A stretch of DNA of 64,000 bases from Levilactobacillus tangyuanensis. Its GTDB lineage: Bacteria > Bacillota > Bacilli > Lactobacillales > Lactobacillaceae. Positions 8,694 to 17,851 of this stretch are shown here, piece by piece. The notes under the pieces were generated by a model. That model ran no database searches, was not told the origin of the DNA, and worked only from the letters and a program-made list of their open reading frames with translations. A program made the position numbers and the translations under genes. Location of the stretch: contig NZ_RHOA01000002.1 of assembly GCF_003946545.1 (NCBI RefSeq), forward strand, positions 248,001 to 312,000, given 5' to 3'. Every line of letters begins with the position of its first letter. The stretch's first letter is position 1.

Positions 8694-9476
8694 TTACCGG
8701 TCATCCGTTGATTTCGCCGGGTGCCGTCGTTGCCGACTCACGGCCCGCGTCATCACCCATGTGGTAATGGGCACAGTCAGAATCACACTCACCATGGCAA
8801 ATAGAATCATCAGAATTTCAGAAACAAAAATTTTATCATTAAATATTTCACCGAATGAGTAATGCACGCCTGTAAACCAAATGAATAGCGCGAGGAATCC
8901 CCCAAAGAAGCCAAAGAACAGGGTATTAAACGTTGTCCCGATAATTTGCTTACCAACTAGAATACCCTCACGATACAGGTCGCTGACAGGCACTTGCGGG
9001 TGCTGCTGGAGAATCTCGCTTAATCCGGCTGCAATGGCCATGGCCGCCTCCGCAATCGCTCCTAGGGTGCTCAGAATGGCTGTGGCGGTGGTAACCTGGA
9101 CAAAGTTAATCCCCACTAGCACGGACAAGCCTTCTAGGTCCTCACTGTCCTCGGGGCCAAAGCCCTGAACCAGGCCCCATTGCTCTACGGGAACAATCAG
9201 GCAAACCAGGGCCACCAGAACCACCGCGGAGGCAATGAAGGCGACCATACTGGACAGGTCATCCCCACTGCTCATGAAGATGGTTAGGGCCAAGACGAGC
9301 ATCCCCACCACCAGCGTGACAATTAGGGGTGAAAAGTGAAAGGCCACGAGAACGATGGCCAAGAACAACAGCCCAAAGTTTAGTAACAACGCCAAAAAAG
9401 ACTGGGCCCCGGCCTTGCCACCCACTAGAATCATTAAAATTAATAAAATGAGGCCTAAAACCGTAATCGCACTCAT
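8694..9476 (-). CDS. YibE/F family membrane protein, second gene
   Basis: A 260-residue hydrophobic protein with about seven membrane segments. It carries the YibE/F features GAIAEAAMAIAAGLSEIL and GKQIIGTTFNTLFFGFFGG. The last segment ends VMTRAVSRQRRH, with a positive tail inside. Its start overlaps the stop of the preceding YibE/F gene by 4 bp (ATGA-type coupling), so the two subunits are probably made together as a complex. Function is not established for the family; a transport role is only a guess. Confidence 0.85.
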   Translation of the reverse strand: MSAITVLGLILLILMILVGGKAGAQSFLALLLNFGLLFLAIVLVAFHFSPLIVTLVVGMLVLALTIFMSSGDDLSSMVAFIASAVVLVALVCLIVPVEQWGLVQGFGPEDSEDLEGLSVLVGINFVQVTTATAILSTLGAIAEAAMAIAAGLSEILQQHPQVPVSDLYREGILVGKQIIGTTFNTLFFGFFGGFLALFIWFTGVHYSFGEIFNDKIFVSEILMILFAMVSVILTVPITTWVMTRAVSRQRRHPAKSTDDR

Positions 9477-10588
9477 TTAATCACCTGCTTCCCCATAAAC
9501 CGACTAGCCAAATAACTCGCTAACGGCACCGCTAAAACAATGCCAATCCCACTGATCAGGCTTTGCACGACCCCCAGCGACATATTCATGGTGAAGGTGT
9601 ACCCCCAACTGTTGCCATTCTTCAGAAACAGCATCGCCATTGGAAAGGTGTCGGCCACGAAAATAAAGAACAGCACGTTGATCAGTGGTCCCATGATGGT
9701 ACTCCCAATCTGGCGCCCGGACTTGAAGACTTGACCAGCCGTTAATTCTGGTCGTTCCCGCTTCAAGGCAAAGAGCGACGAAATAATATCGGTCGACTCA
9801 TCCATGACCGCCCCCAACGAGCCTAACAGCGTCTCGGCTAGAAACAACGGCCGTGGCAATTGGGTCACATACTGCATCGATTCATAGGTCACCCCACGTT
9901 CATGGGTGAAATGAAACACCAACAACCCCATGACTAACGCCAGGGTCGTCCCACCAATGGTGGTGGCAAAGGTAATCAGCATCTGGCGGTTCGCTCCGAT
10001 CACCAGCCAGAGGGTCAGTGCCGCGAAGACTACCGCCAGGCTGCCGAAGATCCACAAGACCTGGGCCCCTTGCGTCGATCCGTTAATCAGGATGGCCACA
10101 TAAAACAACACCCCGTTCGCAGCGACACTGAGGAAGGCCATGAAGCCGCTGAATTGCAGAATTAATAGCAACAACCCGACGACCAGCCAGATCATGAAGA
10201 CCAAGGTCGTGTCACGCTTCAGGTCCTTGGCGGTGGCCGTCAACTGCTGACGACTATGGGAATGAATGACCACAAACAGCTGGCTGCCCCGGCGATACCG
10301 TTGATCCATCGCTCGCGACTGCGAATAACTATTGCTAATCGTGAGCTTGCGACCTCGATGTGGGCCGTTCAAGATGTGCCCCGTTAATGTTTGGGTCGTC
10401 TGGGTATCCTTATTCTGGAAATCATCTGTCATCGTGGTTCGCTTGCCGGTCTGCACGTTCGTGACCCGCATGATTGGATCATGATACAACGCCGCGTCGT
10501 GCTGAGTCCCCCACACAAGTAGGCCACCCAACACGAGGGTTAGTGCCCACATCCAGATGCGACCGGACCTCGTTTTTAAGAATTGCAC
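9473..10588 (-). CDS. YibE/F family membrane protein, first gene
   Basis: 371 residues. One N-terminal membrane anchor precedes a small outside domain (residues ~30-120) with NVQTGKRTTMTDDFQNKDTQ and a beta-rich GHILNGPHRGRKLTIS segment, then about seven membrane segments. The YibE/F core LLGSLGAVMDESTDIISSL and GRQIGSTIMGPLINVLFF is present. It is the first gene of the yibE-yibF-mocR operon. The upstream 220 bp holds an AT-rich promoter-like stretch (TATATT/CAATATA near 10606-10625) and no gene on this strand. Confidence 0.85.
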   Translation of the reverse strand: MQFLKTRSGRIWMWALTLVLGGLLVWGTQHDAALYHDPIMRVTNVQTGKRTTMTDDFQNKDTQTTQTLTGHILNGPHRGRKLTISNSYSQSRAMDQRYRRGSQLFVVIHSHSRQQLTATAKDLKRDTTLVFMIWLVVGLLLLILQFSGFMAFLSVAANGVLFYVAILINGSTQGAQVLWIFGSLAVVFAALTLWLVIGANRQMLITFATTIGGTTLALVMGLLVFHFTHERGVTYESMQYVTQLPRPLFLAETLLGSLGAVMDESTDIISSLFALKRERPELTAGQVFKSGRQIGSTIMGPLINVLFFIFVADTFPMAMLFLKNGNSWGYTFTMNMSLGVVQSLISGIGIVLAVPLASYLASRFMGKQVIK

Positions 10589-10740
10589 ATGCTTCGTCCC
10601 CTTCTATATTGCTCATATTTCCAATATACCACTCTCAAACCCGGATTTTTTCTTCCTAAAAAATTTTAAGCAAATCACAGGGAAACCATGCTCACCACGG
10701 ACTGTCATTCCTTCGGGCATGACGAAAAGCCGGTACCCCC

Positions 10741-10769
10741 TTGCATTTTCTATAGAAAAACAGTAGAAT
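10741..10769 (+). promoter_or_regulatory. SigmaA promoter of small basic protein gene
   Basis: TTGCAT (10741-10746), a 17-bp spacer and TAGAAT (10764-10769) lie 40 bp before the 38-residue coding sequence. Confidence 0.7.
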
Positions 10770-10808
10770 AACAGTCGATTGTTATTTTAATTAAGTGAGG
10801 GTTTACTA

Positions 10809-10925
10809 ATGAAAAAAGCACATCCAAATGGCGTTCAAGGCCGTCGGAAGGTTAACCGTAAAAAGGACCGGAAGCGCCGCGACGAAATTTCAGACTTACA
10901 ACGTTGGTTAAAGAACAAGAAGTAG
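10809..10925 (+). CDS. Small very basic protein, 38 residues
   Basis: The frame runs ATG to TAG and gives MKKAHPNGVQGRRKVNRKK..., with 17 Lys/Arg among 38 residues and an amphipathic end DLQRWLKNKK. It has its own promoter at 10741-10769, a ribosome site (AAGTGAGG, 10794-10801) and its own terminator, so it is a real single-gene unit. The composition suggests RNA or ribosome binding, but I do not recognise the family. Confidence 0.75.
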   Translation: MKKAHPNGVQGRRKVNRKKDRKRRDEISDLQRWLKNKK

Positions 10926-10942
10926 TCTGACGCCTATACCAA

Positions 10943-10981
10943 AAAGAAGCATTGACCTCCGGGTCAATGCTTCTTTTTTTG
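10943..10981. terminator. Bidirectional intrinsic terminator
   Basis: AAGAAGCATTGACC pairs perfectly with GGTCAATGCTTCTT around a TCCG loop, followed by a T-run. It serves the small basic protein gene and the convergent stress protein gene. Confidence 0.9.
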
Positions 10982-10988
10982 CTTGTCG

Positions 10989-11414
10989 TTAATCAACCAC
11001 CAACACGCTGGTATCGGAGTGTTGCACCACATAGGTTGTGGTTGCGCCCATGATGGCCCGGCCAATCCCATGCGATCCCGAACGCCCGATGACCGTCAGG
11101 CTGGTGTCAAAGTCTTCGGGCAAGACCTGAGCAATCGTTGGCTTAGGTAAGCCCACCTTGAAGCTCGTGCTAGCCTTCACGCCGGCTGCGGCGGCCTCAT
11201 CGGCAGCCTGCTTGAGATAACCCGCGGCTTCCTCTCTGAAATGGTCCATGATTTCACCGCCAAATTTGGCGCCATAATGGTTATAGCTCTGATCCGTTGC
11301 CACGGCCACGATGAAAAGCTCTGATCCTAAAATCTTCGCCAAGGCAATGGCTTCCGTGACGGCGGCGTGAGCATTCTTACTGCCATCAGTGGGGACTAAA
11401 ATTCGTTCATACAT
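10989..11414 (-). CDS. Universal stress protein (UspA family)
   Basis: 141 residues, one full Usp domain. It opens MYERILVPTDGSKNAHAAV, and the nucleotide-binding signature G-x2-G-x9-G-S/T is visible in VIGRSGSHGIGRAIMGATTTYV. It ends VLVVD. It is probably an ATP-binding dimer in the cytoplasm induced by stress. It is monocistronic, starting at ATG after AAGGGA. Confidence 0.92.
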   Translation of the reverse strand: MYERILVPTDGSKNAHAAVTEAIALAKILGSELFIVAVATDQSYNHYGAKFGGEIMDHFREEAAGYLKQAADEAAAAGVKASTSFKVGLPKPTIAQVLPEDFDTSLTVIGRSGSHGIGRAIMGATTTYVVQHSDTSVLVVD

Positions 11415-11598
11415 GCAATCCCTTCCCTTCAGTTCAGTTCATCCACTTACCTAGTTTCATCATACCAATTTTCTCCGGACTAGCAAGGATTCCCGCCACT
11501 AAATCAGTGAATTAAATGGCCGAGTCTCATTACCCGGTTAGAGGGTAGTTTGTGGTAAGATGAATCAAGTAAATTACTGACCAAGGGATGGATCTAAT

Positions 11599-12483
11599 AT
11601 GAAAAAGCTTCTACTTATTTTCGGCGGCCTGCTGACGCTTACCCTGGCTGGCTGTTCGAGTAATCAATTAACCACGAATCACCAAAGTTACCAGCCGACG
11701 GCGTTGACCGCCGTTATCAAGGGGCAAGCCTCGGCCAAACACGTCACCTATCGGATCGATAATGGGACCAGCCAAACGGCCAATCTGAAAGGTGGCACCT
11801 ACTTCTTCCAAGTCCCAGCCGCCACCAAGAACCAAACGGTCAAGATTACCGCGGGTTCCGCGCACAAGACGGTCACGGTGAAGAAGGTTGCCGCCTTAGG
11901 TAACTACAAGAAAATCGCCGCCAGTTACAACCAAATGGCCACCGCCAGCTACCTGCCGGCTAAAACGCAGAAAGACCTGCAGAATGCCCAGACCAACCAA
12001 GCGGCCACCAAGAAGAAATTGGCAGCCCTAGCTCAGACCGACCCAGCGGCCGCTGCAGCCGCGGTTCAACAACAGAAGGCCGCTGGCCAGAAGTTGCAAC
12101 AGAGCCTGGCAACGGCTAAGAAGCAGGCCAAGGACGACCTGCTGCCGACGACCACCACTACCGGTCTGCATAACCTCGCAACTACCAAGTACACCACGGT
12201 TCGTGGGAACGTTCAGGCTGATCATTTAATGGGCTTAGCCCTCTTAGTCCCCACCAAGGAAATGAAGACAAAGACCGGCCAGAAGAAATTCATCACGACC
12301 TTCGCTTTGCTCGGCAATGCCCTGGGGACAAAGCCCAAGAGTGTGATGAAGCAGTTCGAAAAGGTCATGAAGGATGCCAAGAAGAATAGTTCCTCCACCA
12401 CGACGAAGACCATTCATTCCAATGGCGTTCGCTTCAACGTTGGGTTCTCAACCGACCACCTCTACATTTACATGACCAAATAA
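11599..12483 (+). CDS. Hypothetical lipoprotein
   Basis: 294 residues. A lipoprotein signal (MKKLLLIFGGLLTLTLAGC, lipobox LAGC, C19) is followed by a beta-type domain (~45-100) and a long Ala/Gln/Lys-rich helix (~105-175, with KTQKDLQNAQTNQAATKKKL and AAVQQQKAAGQKLQQSL) that should form a coiled coil. A C-terminal globular region (~185-294) contains GLALLVPTKEMK and ends FSTDHLYIYMTK. It should be lipid-anchored outside the membrane. I do not recognise the family. It is monocistronic, with a terminator right after it. Confidence 0.75.
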   Translation: MKKLLLIFGGLLTLTLAGCSSNQLTTNHQSYQPTALTAVIKGQASAKHVTYRIDNGTSQTANLKGGTYFFQVPAATKNQTVKITAGSAHKTVTVKKVAALGNYKKIAASYNQMATASYLPAKTQKDLQNAQTNQAATKKKLAALAQTDPAAAAAAVQQQKAAGQKLQQSLATAKKQAKDDLLPTTTTTGLHNLATTKYTTVRGNVQADHLMGLALLVPTKEMKTKTGQKKFITTFALLGNALGTKPKSVMKQFEKVMKDAKKNSSSTTTKTIHSNGVRFNVGFSTDHLYIYMTK

Positions 12484-12493
12484 CTGTTTACCC

Positions 12494-12522
12494 AAGCCGA
12501 CATGAAATTGTCGGCTTTTTTT
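12494..12522 (+). terminator. Intrinsic terminator of lipoprotein gene
   Basis: AAGCCGACA and TGTCGGCTT pair around TGAAAT, followed by a T-run. Confidence 0.85.
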
Positions 12523-12709
12523 ACGGCCTCCTTCGCCGTTTAGAAAACAAGCTGACTTATCTTAACCCAATGTGCGCGAGCACAATCATTTTTATCCCCA
12601 CTGGTCAGGCCGCATAATAACGGTATGCTGAGGTCATGAAGACCCGCCGCCATTAACCCGGCCAACTTCGTGAGGCTCAACAGAATATGCATTTCCAGGG
12701 GGAGTTAAT

Positions 12710-13213
12710 ATGCAGAATGAAGATCGCGTGTTTGAAGCGTTCTTGCGGCAATATCGGGAGATTTTTCGCGTCCTGATCAACGCCGCAGAACAGATTACCA
12801 GTCAGTACTCAGTCAGTTTTGAACAATATTTACTTTTAAAACAAATTCATGAGCAACGTAACATCACGCTGAGCGAATTGGCCGATTCCACTCGAACCAC
12901 CCGTTCAGCCGCCGCTCGTAAGCTTCGGGCACTCCTGCTCGATGGCTTTGTGGAACAAGAAGCCAAGTTGGATGACCGCCGGGTTAAGTATCTCCGGTTG
13001 ACCACGAAGGGGACCAACGTGGAAAGAGATATCCGCCAAGCCTTCTTGCAAAGTGCCCAAGCCTGGGAAGAAATCCCTACCAGCCTGACCTCCGAAAATA
13101 TCAATGCCTTCTTTACCCAATACCAAGCCAACATTGCCACCTGGGATCGGACCCGGCCTAAGTTTCATCGGCCTGTCATCAGTGCCAAGAAACGGGCCTT
13201 TGGCGACGATTAA
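12710..13213 (+). CDS. MarR family transcriptional regulator
   Basis: 167 residues with the winged helix at ~35-105: YLLLKQIHEQRNITLSELAD, then the recognition helix TRTTRSAAARKLRALLLDGFVEQ, and the wing with DDRRVKYLRLT. The conserved D-x-R-x(3)-L-x-L-T pattern is clear. It starts at ATG after AGGGGGAG. The nearest downstream gene, pepO, has its own terminator-separated unit, so the target is not evident. Confidence 0.88.
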   Translation: MQNEDRVFEAFLRQYREIFRVLINAAEQITSQYSVSFEQYLLLKQIHEQRNITLSELADSTRTTRSAAARKLRALLLDGFVEQEAKLDDRRVKYLRLTTKGTNVERDIRQAFLQSAQAWEEIPTSLTSENINAFFTQYQANIATWDRTRPKFHRPVISAKKRAFGDD

Positions 13214-13221
13214 TAATCGCT

Positions 13222-13253
13222 AAAAAGAGCTGAGTTCATCTCAACTCTTTTTT
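13222..13253 (+). terminator. Intrinsic terminator
   Basis: AAAAGAGCTGAG pairs with CTCAACTCTTTT (one G-T pair) around TTCAT, followed by T6. Confidence 0.8.
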
Positions 13254-13338
13254 AGGTTGAACGCCGTCAAAAAAATTCCTTTTTCTTCACAAATGGGTTA
13301 GTCTTTTAGTAATCACACAAATTTTAGGAGGATTTCGT

Positions 13339-15297
13339 ATGCGACTTAATCATTTTACGTCTGATACAGCAGCCGGAGGGGCCACCAAGGACTTCCCGGT
13401 AAACGACCAGCAACTGACTCAAGACTTGTATGACGCCGTGAACGGTGCCTGGGCGGACCAGGCCACCATTCCCGGTGACCATGCGTCAACCGGTGGTTTC
13501 ATGGACTTGGTTGATAACATCGAAAAGACTCTGATGACTGACTTTAGCGACCTGCTAGCCGGCAAAATGACGCCCGCTAACGATGAAATGGCCGCCTTCA
13601 AACGACTCTACGCCCAAGCCAGCGACTTCAAGCAACGGGAAGCCACCGGAACGGCGCCCCTGAAGCCCTACCTTGACCGCATCACGGCCTTAACCGATCT
13701 CGATGACCTGAACCGTCACTTGGTTGACTTCATCAAGGTCGGTCTCCCAACGCCAATTGAGTTTGGCGTGGAACCCGACATGAAGGATACCAGCAACTAT
13801 GCGTTGTACCTAGATGCTCCTAACCTCTTCTTGCCCGACAAGACCTACTACGAAAAGGACAATCAGGCGGCGGCACAACTCATGCCAATCTTTACCACCA
13901 CGGCAGAGAAACTGTTAGGGATGGTCGGTTACACCAGTGATGACGCCCAAAAGATTGTGGCGGACGCCAAGGCCTTTGATGCCAAGATTGCCCCTCACGT
14001 CAAGTCTTCCGAGGAAGCCGCAGACTATGTCAAGGTTTATAACCCCCGGGAAACCAGTGCTGTGGCCAAACAGGTGACACATTTGGACTTAACGGGAACC
14101 ATTAAGGCCCTGTTAGGCGACGTGCCCGAGCAATCTATCCTGCCACAACCAATCTTCTTTGATGCCACCAATGACCTGATCACGCCTGCTAACTTTGACC
14201 TGATCAAGCACTGGATGCTCGTGAAGACGGTCTTTGATGGGACCGGCGCCTTGACGGAAGACTTCCGCCAAGTTGGTGGGACCTACCGTCGGGCGCTATC
14301 CGGCCAAAAGCAGGCACGTTCCAAGGAAAAGGCGGCCTTCTACCTGGCTACCGGAACCTTCTCCCAAGTCGTTGGTGACTACTACGGCCGGAAATACTTC
14401 GGCGAAGCCGCCAAGGCCGACGTTCGCAAGATGGTCCTAAAGATGACGCACGTTTACCAACAACGCCTGAAGGCCAACGATTGGCTCAGCACCGCCACCA
14501 GCGAGAAGGCCATCGTTAAGCTGCAAAAGCTGACGATTAAGGTTGGTTACCCGGACGCCATCGACCCACTCTACCGCAAGTACCGGGTCGATCCCGACAA
14601 GTCATTGTTCGATAACCTGCAGGCCATCAGCGAAGTCGCCATTCAAAACTATTACGGCCACTGGGGCAAGCCCGTCGATCGCGAGCGCTGGGACATGAGT
14701 GCCAACACGGTTAACGCCTACTACTCCCCATCCAACAACGAGATTGTCTTCCCGGCTGCCATCTTACAGGCACCGTTCTACAGCCTGGACCAATCCAGTA
14801 GCGCCAACTATGGCGGGATTGGAGCCGTCATCGCCCACGAAATCTCTCACGCCTTTGACAACAACGGGTCACAATTCGACGAATTCGGGAATCTAAACAA
14901 TTGGTGGACGGATGCCGACCTGGAATACTTCCAAGGCCTGTCCAAGGCCATGATTAACGAATTCGATGGCATCGAGTTCGCCGGCCAAAAGGTTAACGGG
15001 AAGCTCACGGTTTCCGAAAACATTGCCGATGCCGGCGGGCTGAGCTGCGCGCTCGAGGCCGCCAAGTCGGCCGATGACGTCGACCTGCGGGCCTTCTTCA
15101 TCAACTGGGCCAACGTCTGGCGGATGAAGGCCACCACGGAATACATGCAACTCCTGTTGTCGATCGATGTTCACGCGCCTGCTAAATTGCGGGCCAACGT
15201 GCAGGTCAAGAACCTCGACGACTTCTACACGACATTTAACGTGCAACCGGACGATGCCATGTATCTGGCTCCTGCAGACCGGGTTAAAATTTGGTAG
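13339..15297 (+). CDS. pepO: Neutral endopeptidase PepO (M13 family)
   Basis: 652 residues, near the usual M13 length of about 630. Zinc motif HEISH at ~residue 505 (VIAHEISHAFDNNGSQFD), second motif ENIADAGG at ~560, and substrate-binding NAYYSPSNNEIVFPAAIL at ~460 are all intact. No signal peptide is seen, so it is cytoplasmic and cuts oligopeptides during casein-type peptide use, as known for lactic acid bacteria. It starts at ATG after AGGAGG. Codon bias is strong. A structured element of the family described here lies directly after its stop. Confidence 0.93.
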   Translation: MRLNHFTSDTAAGGATKDFPVNDQQLTQDLYDAVNGAWADQATIPGDHASTGGFMDLVDNIEKTLMTDFSDLLAGKMTPANDEMAAFKRLYAQASDFKQREATGTAPLKPYLDRITALTDLDDLNRHLVDFIKVGLPTPIEFGVEPDMKDTSNYALYLDAPNLFLPDKTYYEKDNQAAAQLMPIFTTTAEKLLGMVGYTSDDAQKIVADAKAFDAKIAPHVKSSEEAADYVKVYNPRETSAVAKQVTHLDLTGTIKALLGDVPEQSILPQPIFFDATNDLITPANFDLIKHWMLVKTVFDGTGALTEDFRQVGGTYRRALSGQKQARSKEKAAFYLATGTFSQVVGDYYGRKYFGEAAKADVRKMVLKMTHVYQQRLKANDWLSTATSEKAIVKLQKLTIKVGYPDAIDPLYRKYRVDPDKSLFDNLQAISEVAIQNYYGHWGKPVDRERWDMSANTVNAYYSPSNNEIVFPAAILQAPFYSLDQSSSANYGGIGAVIAHEISHAFDNNGSQFDEFGNLNNWWTDADLEYFQGLSKAMINEFDGIEFAGQKVNGKLTVSENIADAGGLSCALEAAKSADDVDLRAFFINWANVWRMKATTEYMQLLLSIDVHAPAKLRANVQVKNLDDFYTTFNVQPDDAMYLAPADRVKIW

Positions 15298-15320
15298 TCT
15301 GTTAACATTTTCGTTCATTG

Positions 15321-15502
15321 GTCCGCCTTCGGCCACCAGGAGCGGTCGCCATGGGAACCGCCCGAAGCCGGTAAACCACCGTCTTCCGGCTCGACTTGAA
15401 GCCGAGAATTTCACTCGTCTCCAAGCTCGTTCCGCGCTGTAAGGTGAGACAGTTCCTCACCTAACACCGCCACCACCGCTGACCTCTCCTGGCGGCCTAC
15501 GG
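15321..15502 (+). ncRNA. Candidate structured-RNA element, copy A (3' side of pepO)
   Basis: Closing helix GGCCACCAGGAG (15331-15342) pairs with CTCCTGGCGGCC (15486-15497), 11 of 12 pairs; GCGGT (15342-15346) pairs with ACCGC (15475-15479). Hairpin 1 (15362-15389) has GCC-loop-GTC inside a CCGAA/TTCCGG stem, with loop GGTAAACCACC. Hairpin 2 (15395-15425) ends in the 7-nt loop AATTTCA. A third hairpin AGGTGAG/CTCACCT (15442-15462) sits between TGTA and TAACACC. It lies between the pepO stop and a strong terminator, so it would form part of the pepO 3' UTR. The 379-bp gap holds no gene. Confidence 0.55.
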
Positions 15503-15571
15503 CTCAGATTGGTAGACATTCACCAAATTAAGATATCGAGCTAACTAGCTGGTTAGCCTCAACTGCACCAA

Positions 15572-15615
15572 AAAGGAGTCGCTATCGTCTAAAACAAGAC
15601 GATAGCGACTCCTTT
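15572..15615. terminator. Strong bidirectional terminator
   Basis: AAAGGAGTCGCTATCGTC pairs perfectly (18 bp) with its complement around TAAAACAA. It lies between convergent pepO and the membrane protein gene. Confidence 0.85.
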
Positions 15616-15676
15616 ACTTTTGTTTAGCTGGCCACTAGTTCTGCCAGTTCACGTGTCTTAGGATTTTCTGGTCAAC

Positions 15677-16189
15677 CTATTCGGCCGCACCCTCAACATC
15701 TTCTTCGGCTTCCTCTTCAGAAATAACCTGAATCGCCTTAGGCGTACCGATAACCAGTCGCTTAACCAGGGGCATCACAAACATCCCCCGGACAAAGAAG
15801 GCCATCGTGAAGTCCCCAAAGAACGAGAGGATGAACGTGACCGGCGTCATCGCGGATAACTCCCCGTTAACCACCAAGGCCAACGTGCTCATGGTGAAAC
15901 ACATCACGGAAATCATGGTCCAACTGCGAATCGTACTGCTCCGCGTGGTGATTTCGTCCGCATCCGTTAAATTTCGGGTGCCCAACTTAATCATCAGCTT
16001 GGCCACGTTTGAGGCCACTAGCACGTTCCACATGATGGCGAAAGCCAACGTTGGCAAAATACTCGTGGCATAGGTCCGCCAAAATTCCGGATTGAGACCG
16101 GTACTCTTGGCCATGCCGATCCAACTCATAATACTGGCCATAAAGGTGGTCATGGTAATCGAAAATAATAATCTTTGCTTTGAATTCAC
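15677..16189 (-). CDS. Small membrane protein, DUF2798-like
   Basis: 170 residues with four predicted membrane segments arranged as two similar halves: LLFSITMTTFMASIMSWIGM...FWRTYATSILPTLAFAIMWNVLVA, then ISVMCFTMSTLALVVN...FILSFFGDFTMAFFVRGMFVMPLV. This duplicated pattern fits DUF2798 proteins. The C-terminus is acidic (EEEAEEDVEGAAE) and cytoplasmic. It is divergent from a MarR regulator, with inverted repeats between them, so it is likely repressed by that regulator. Function is unknown. Confidence 0.65.
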   Translation of the reverse strand: MNSKQRLLFSITMTTFMASIMSWIGMAKSTGLNPEFWRTYATSILPTLAFAIMWNVLVASNVAKLMIKLGTRNLTDADEITTRSSTIRSWTMISVMCFTMSTLALVVNGELSAMTPVTFILSFFGDFTMAFFVRGMFVMPLVKRLVIGTPKAIQVISEEEAEEDVEGAAE

Positions 16190-16206
16190 GTTATGATCTC
16201 CTATTC

Positions 16207-16261
16207 AGTTGATAAAGCAACTATAAATCCAGTATACACCAATTAGTTTAATTGTCAACTA
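16207..16261. promoter_or_regulatory. Two inverted-repeat operators between MarR gene and membrane protein gene
   Basis: AGTTG-N6-CAACT (16207-16222) and TAGTT-N8-AACTA (16244-16261) both end in CAACTATA, giving two related sites 37 bp apart. The second overlaps the -10-like TATACT (16267-16272) of the MarR gene. This is a typical layout for a MarR autorepressor that also controls its divergent partner. Confidence 0.55.
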
Positions 16262-16295
16262 TATGCTATACTAAGACCCAAAGGACGGTGTCCCT

Positions 16296-16751
16296 ATGGA
16301 AATCACACAACTCAGTAAAATCATTGGCATCTTACACCGACGATTTCAAACCATGATTAGTCATGAACTGGACTTCCCGGCATTGAGTACCACGAATGCC
16401 AACTTTCTCCTCTTCATCAGTGAGCACGACCACATTACCGCTAAGCAACTCTCGAATGAGCTGGCCATCAATAAGGGCCTGGTCAGTCGCGAAATGACCC
16501 GACTGGAAACGGCCGGCTACATTACCCGCCAGGCCGACGCCACCGATCACCGGATCACCTGGATTACCCTCACGCAGACGGGCCAGGAGACCGCTGTGGC
16601 CGTTCGGGCCATCATGACGAGTATCTGGCAGGAAGTCCTCGAAACGACGCCTGAGGCCGATGTGCTGGCCACCTATGGTCATCTGGCCGAATGGCGGCGC
16701 CAGGCTGACCGGTTGGCCGACCAGAAACGACAAACGACCGAAAAAGATTAA
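16296..16751 (+). CDS. MarR family transcriptional regulator
   Basis: 151 residues. The winged helix at ~30-100 includes HDHITAKQLSNELAINKGLVSREMTRLETAGYI and the wing DATDHRITWITLT, matching the MarR D-x-R motif. The N- and C-terminal helices for dimerisation are present. It is divergent from a small membrane protein, its probable target. It starts at ATG after AAAGGACGG. The ligand is unknown. Confidence 0.88.
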   Translation: MEITQLSKIIGILHRRFQTMISHELDFPALSTTNANFLLFISEHDHITAKQLSNELAINKGLVSREMTRLETAGYITRQADATDHRITWITLTQTGQETAVAVRAIMTSIWQEVLETTPEADVLATYGHLAEWRRQADRLADQKRQTTEKD

Positions 16752-16774
16752 GCGAGTCACTAAACACACCCCAC

Positions 16775-16811
16775 AAAAAAGGATCGAGACGGCTTAGTCT
16801 CGATCCTTTTA
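16775..16811. terminator. Bidirectional terminator between MarR gene and galR
   Basis: AAAGGATCGAGAC and GTCTCGATCCTTT pair around GGCTTA, with A- and T-runs on either side. Confidence 0.85.
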
Positions 16812-16827
16812 TCTGTTATCAATTAAA

Positions 16828-17835
<1,008 letters not shown>

Positions 17836-17851
17836 TCACCTCCCTTTCCGA

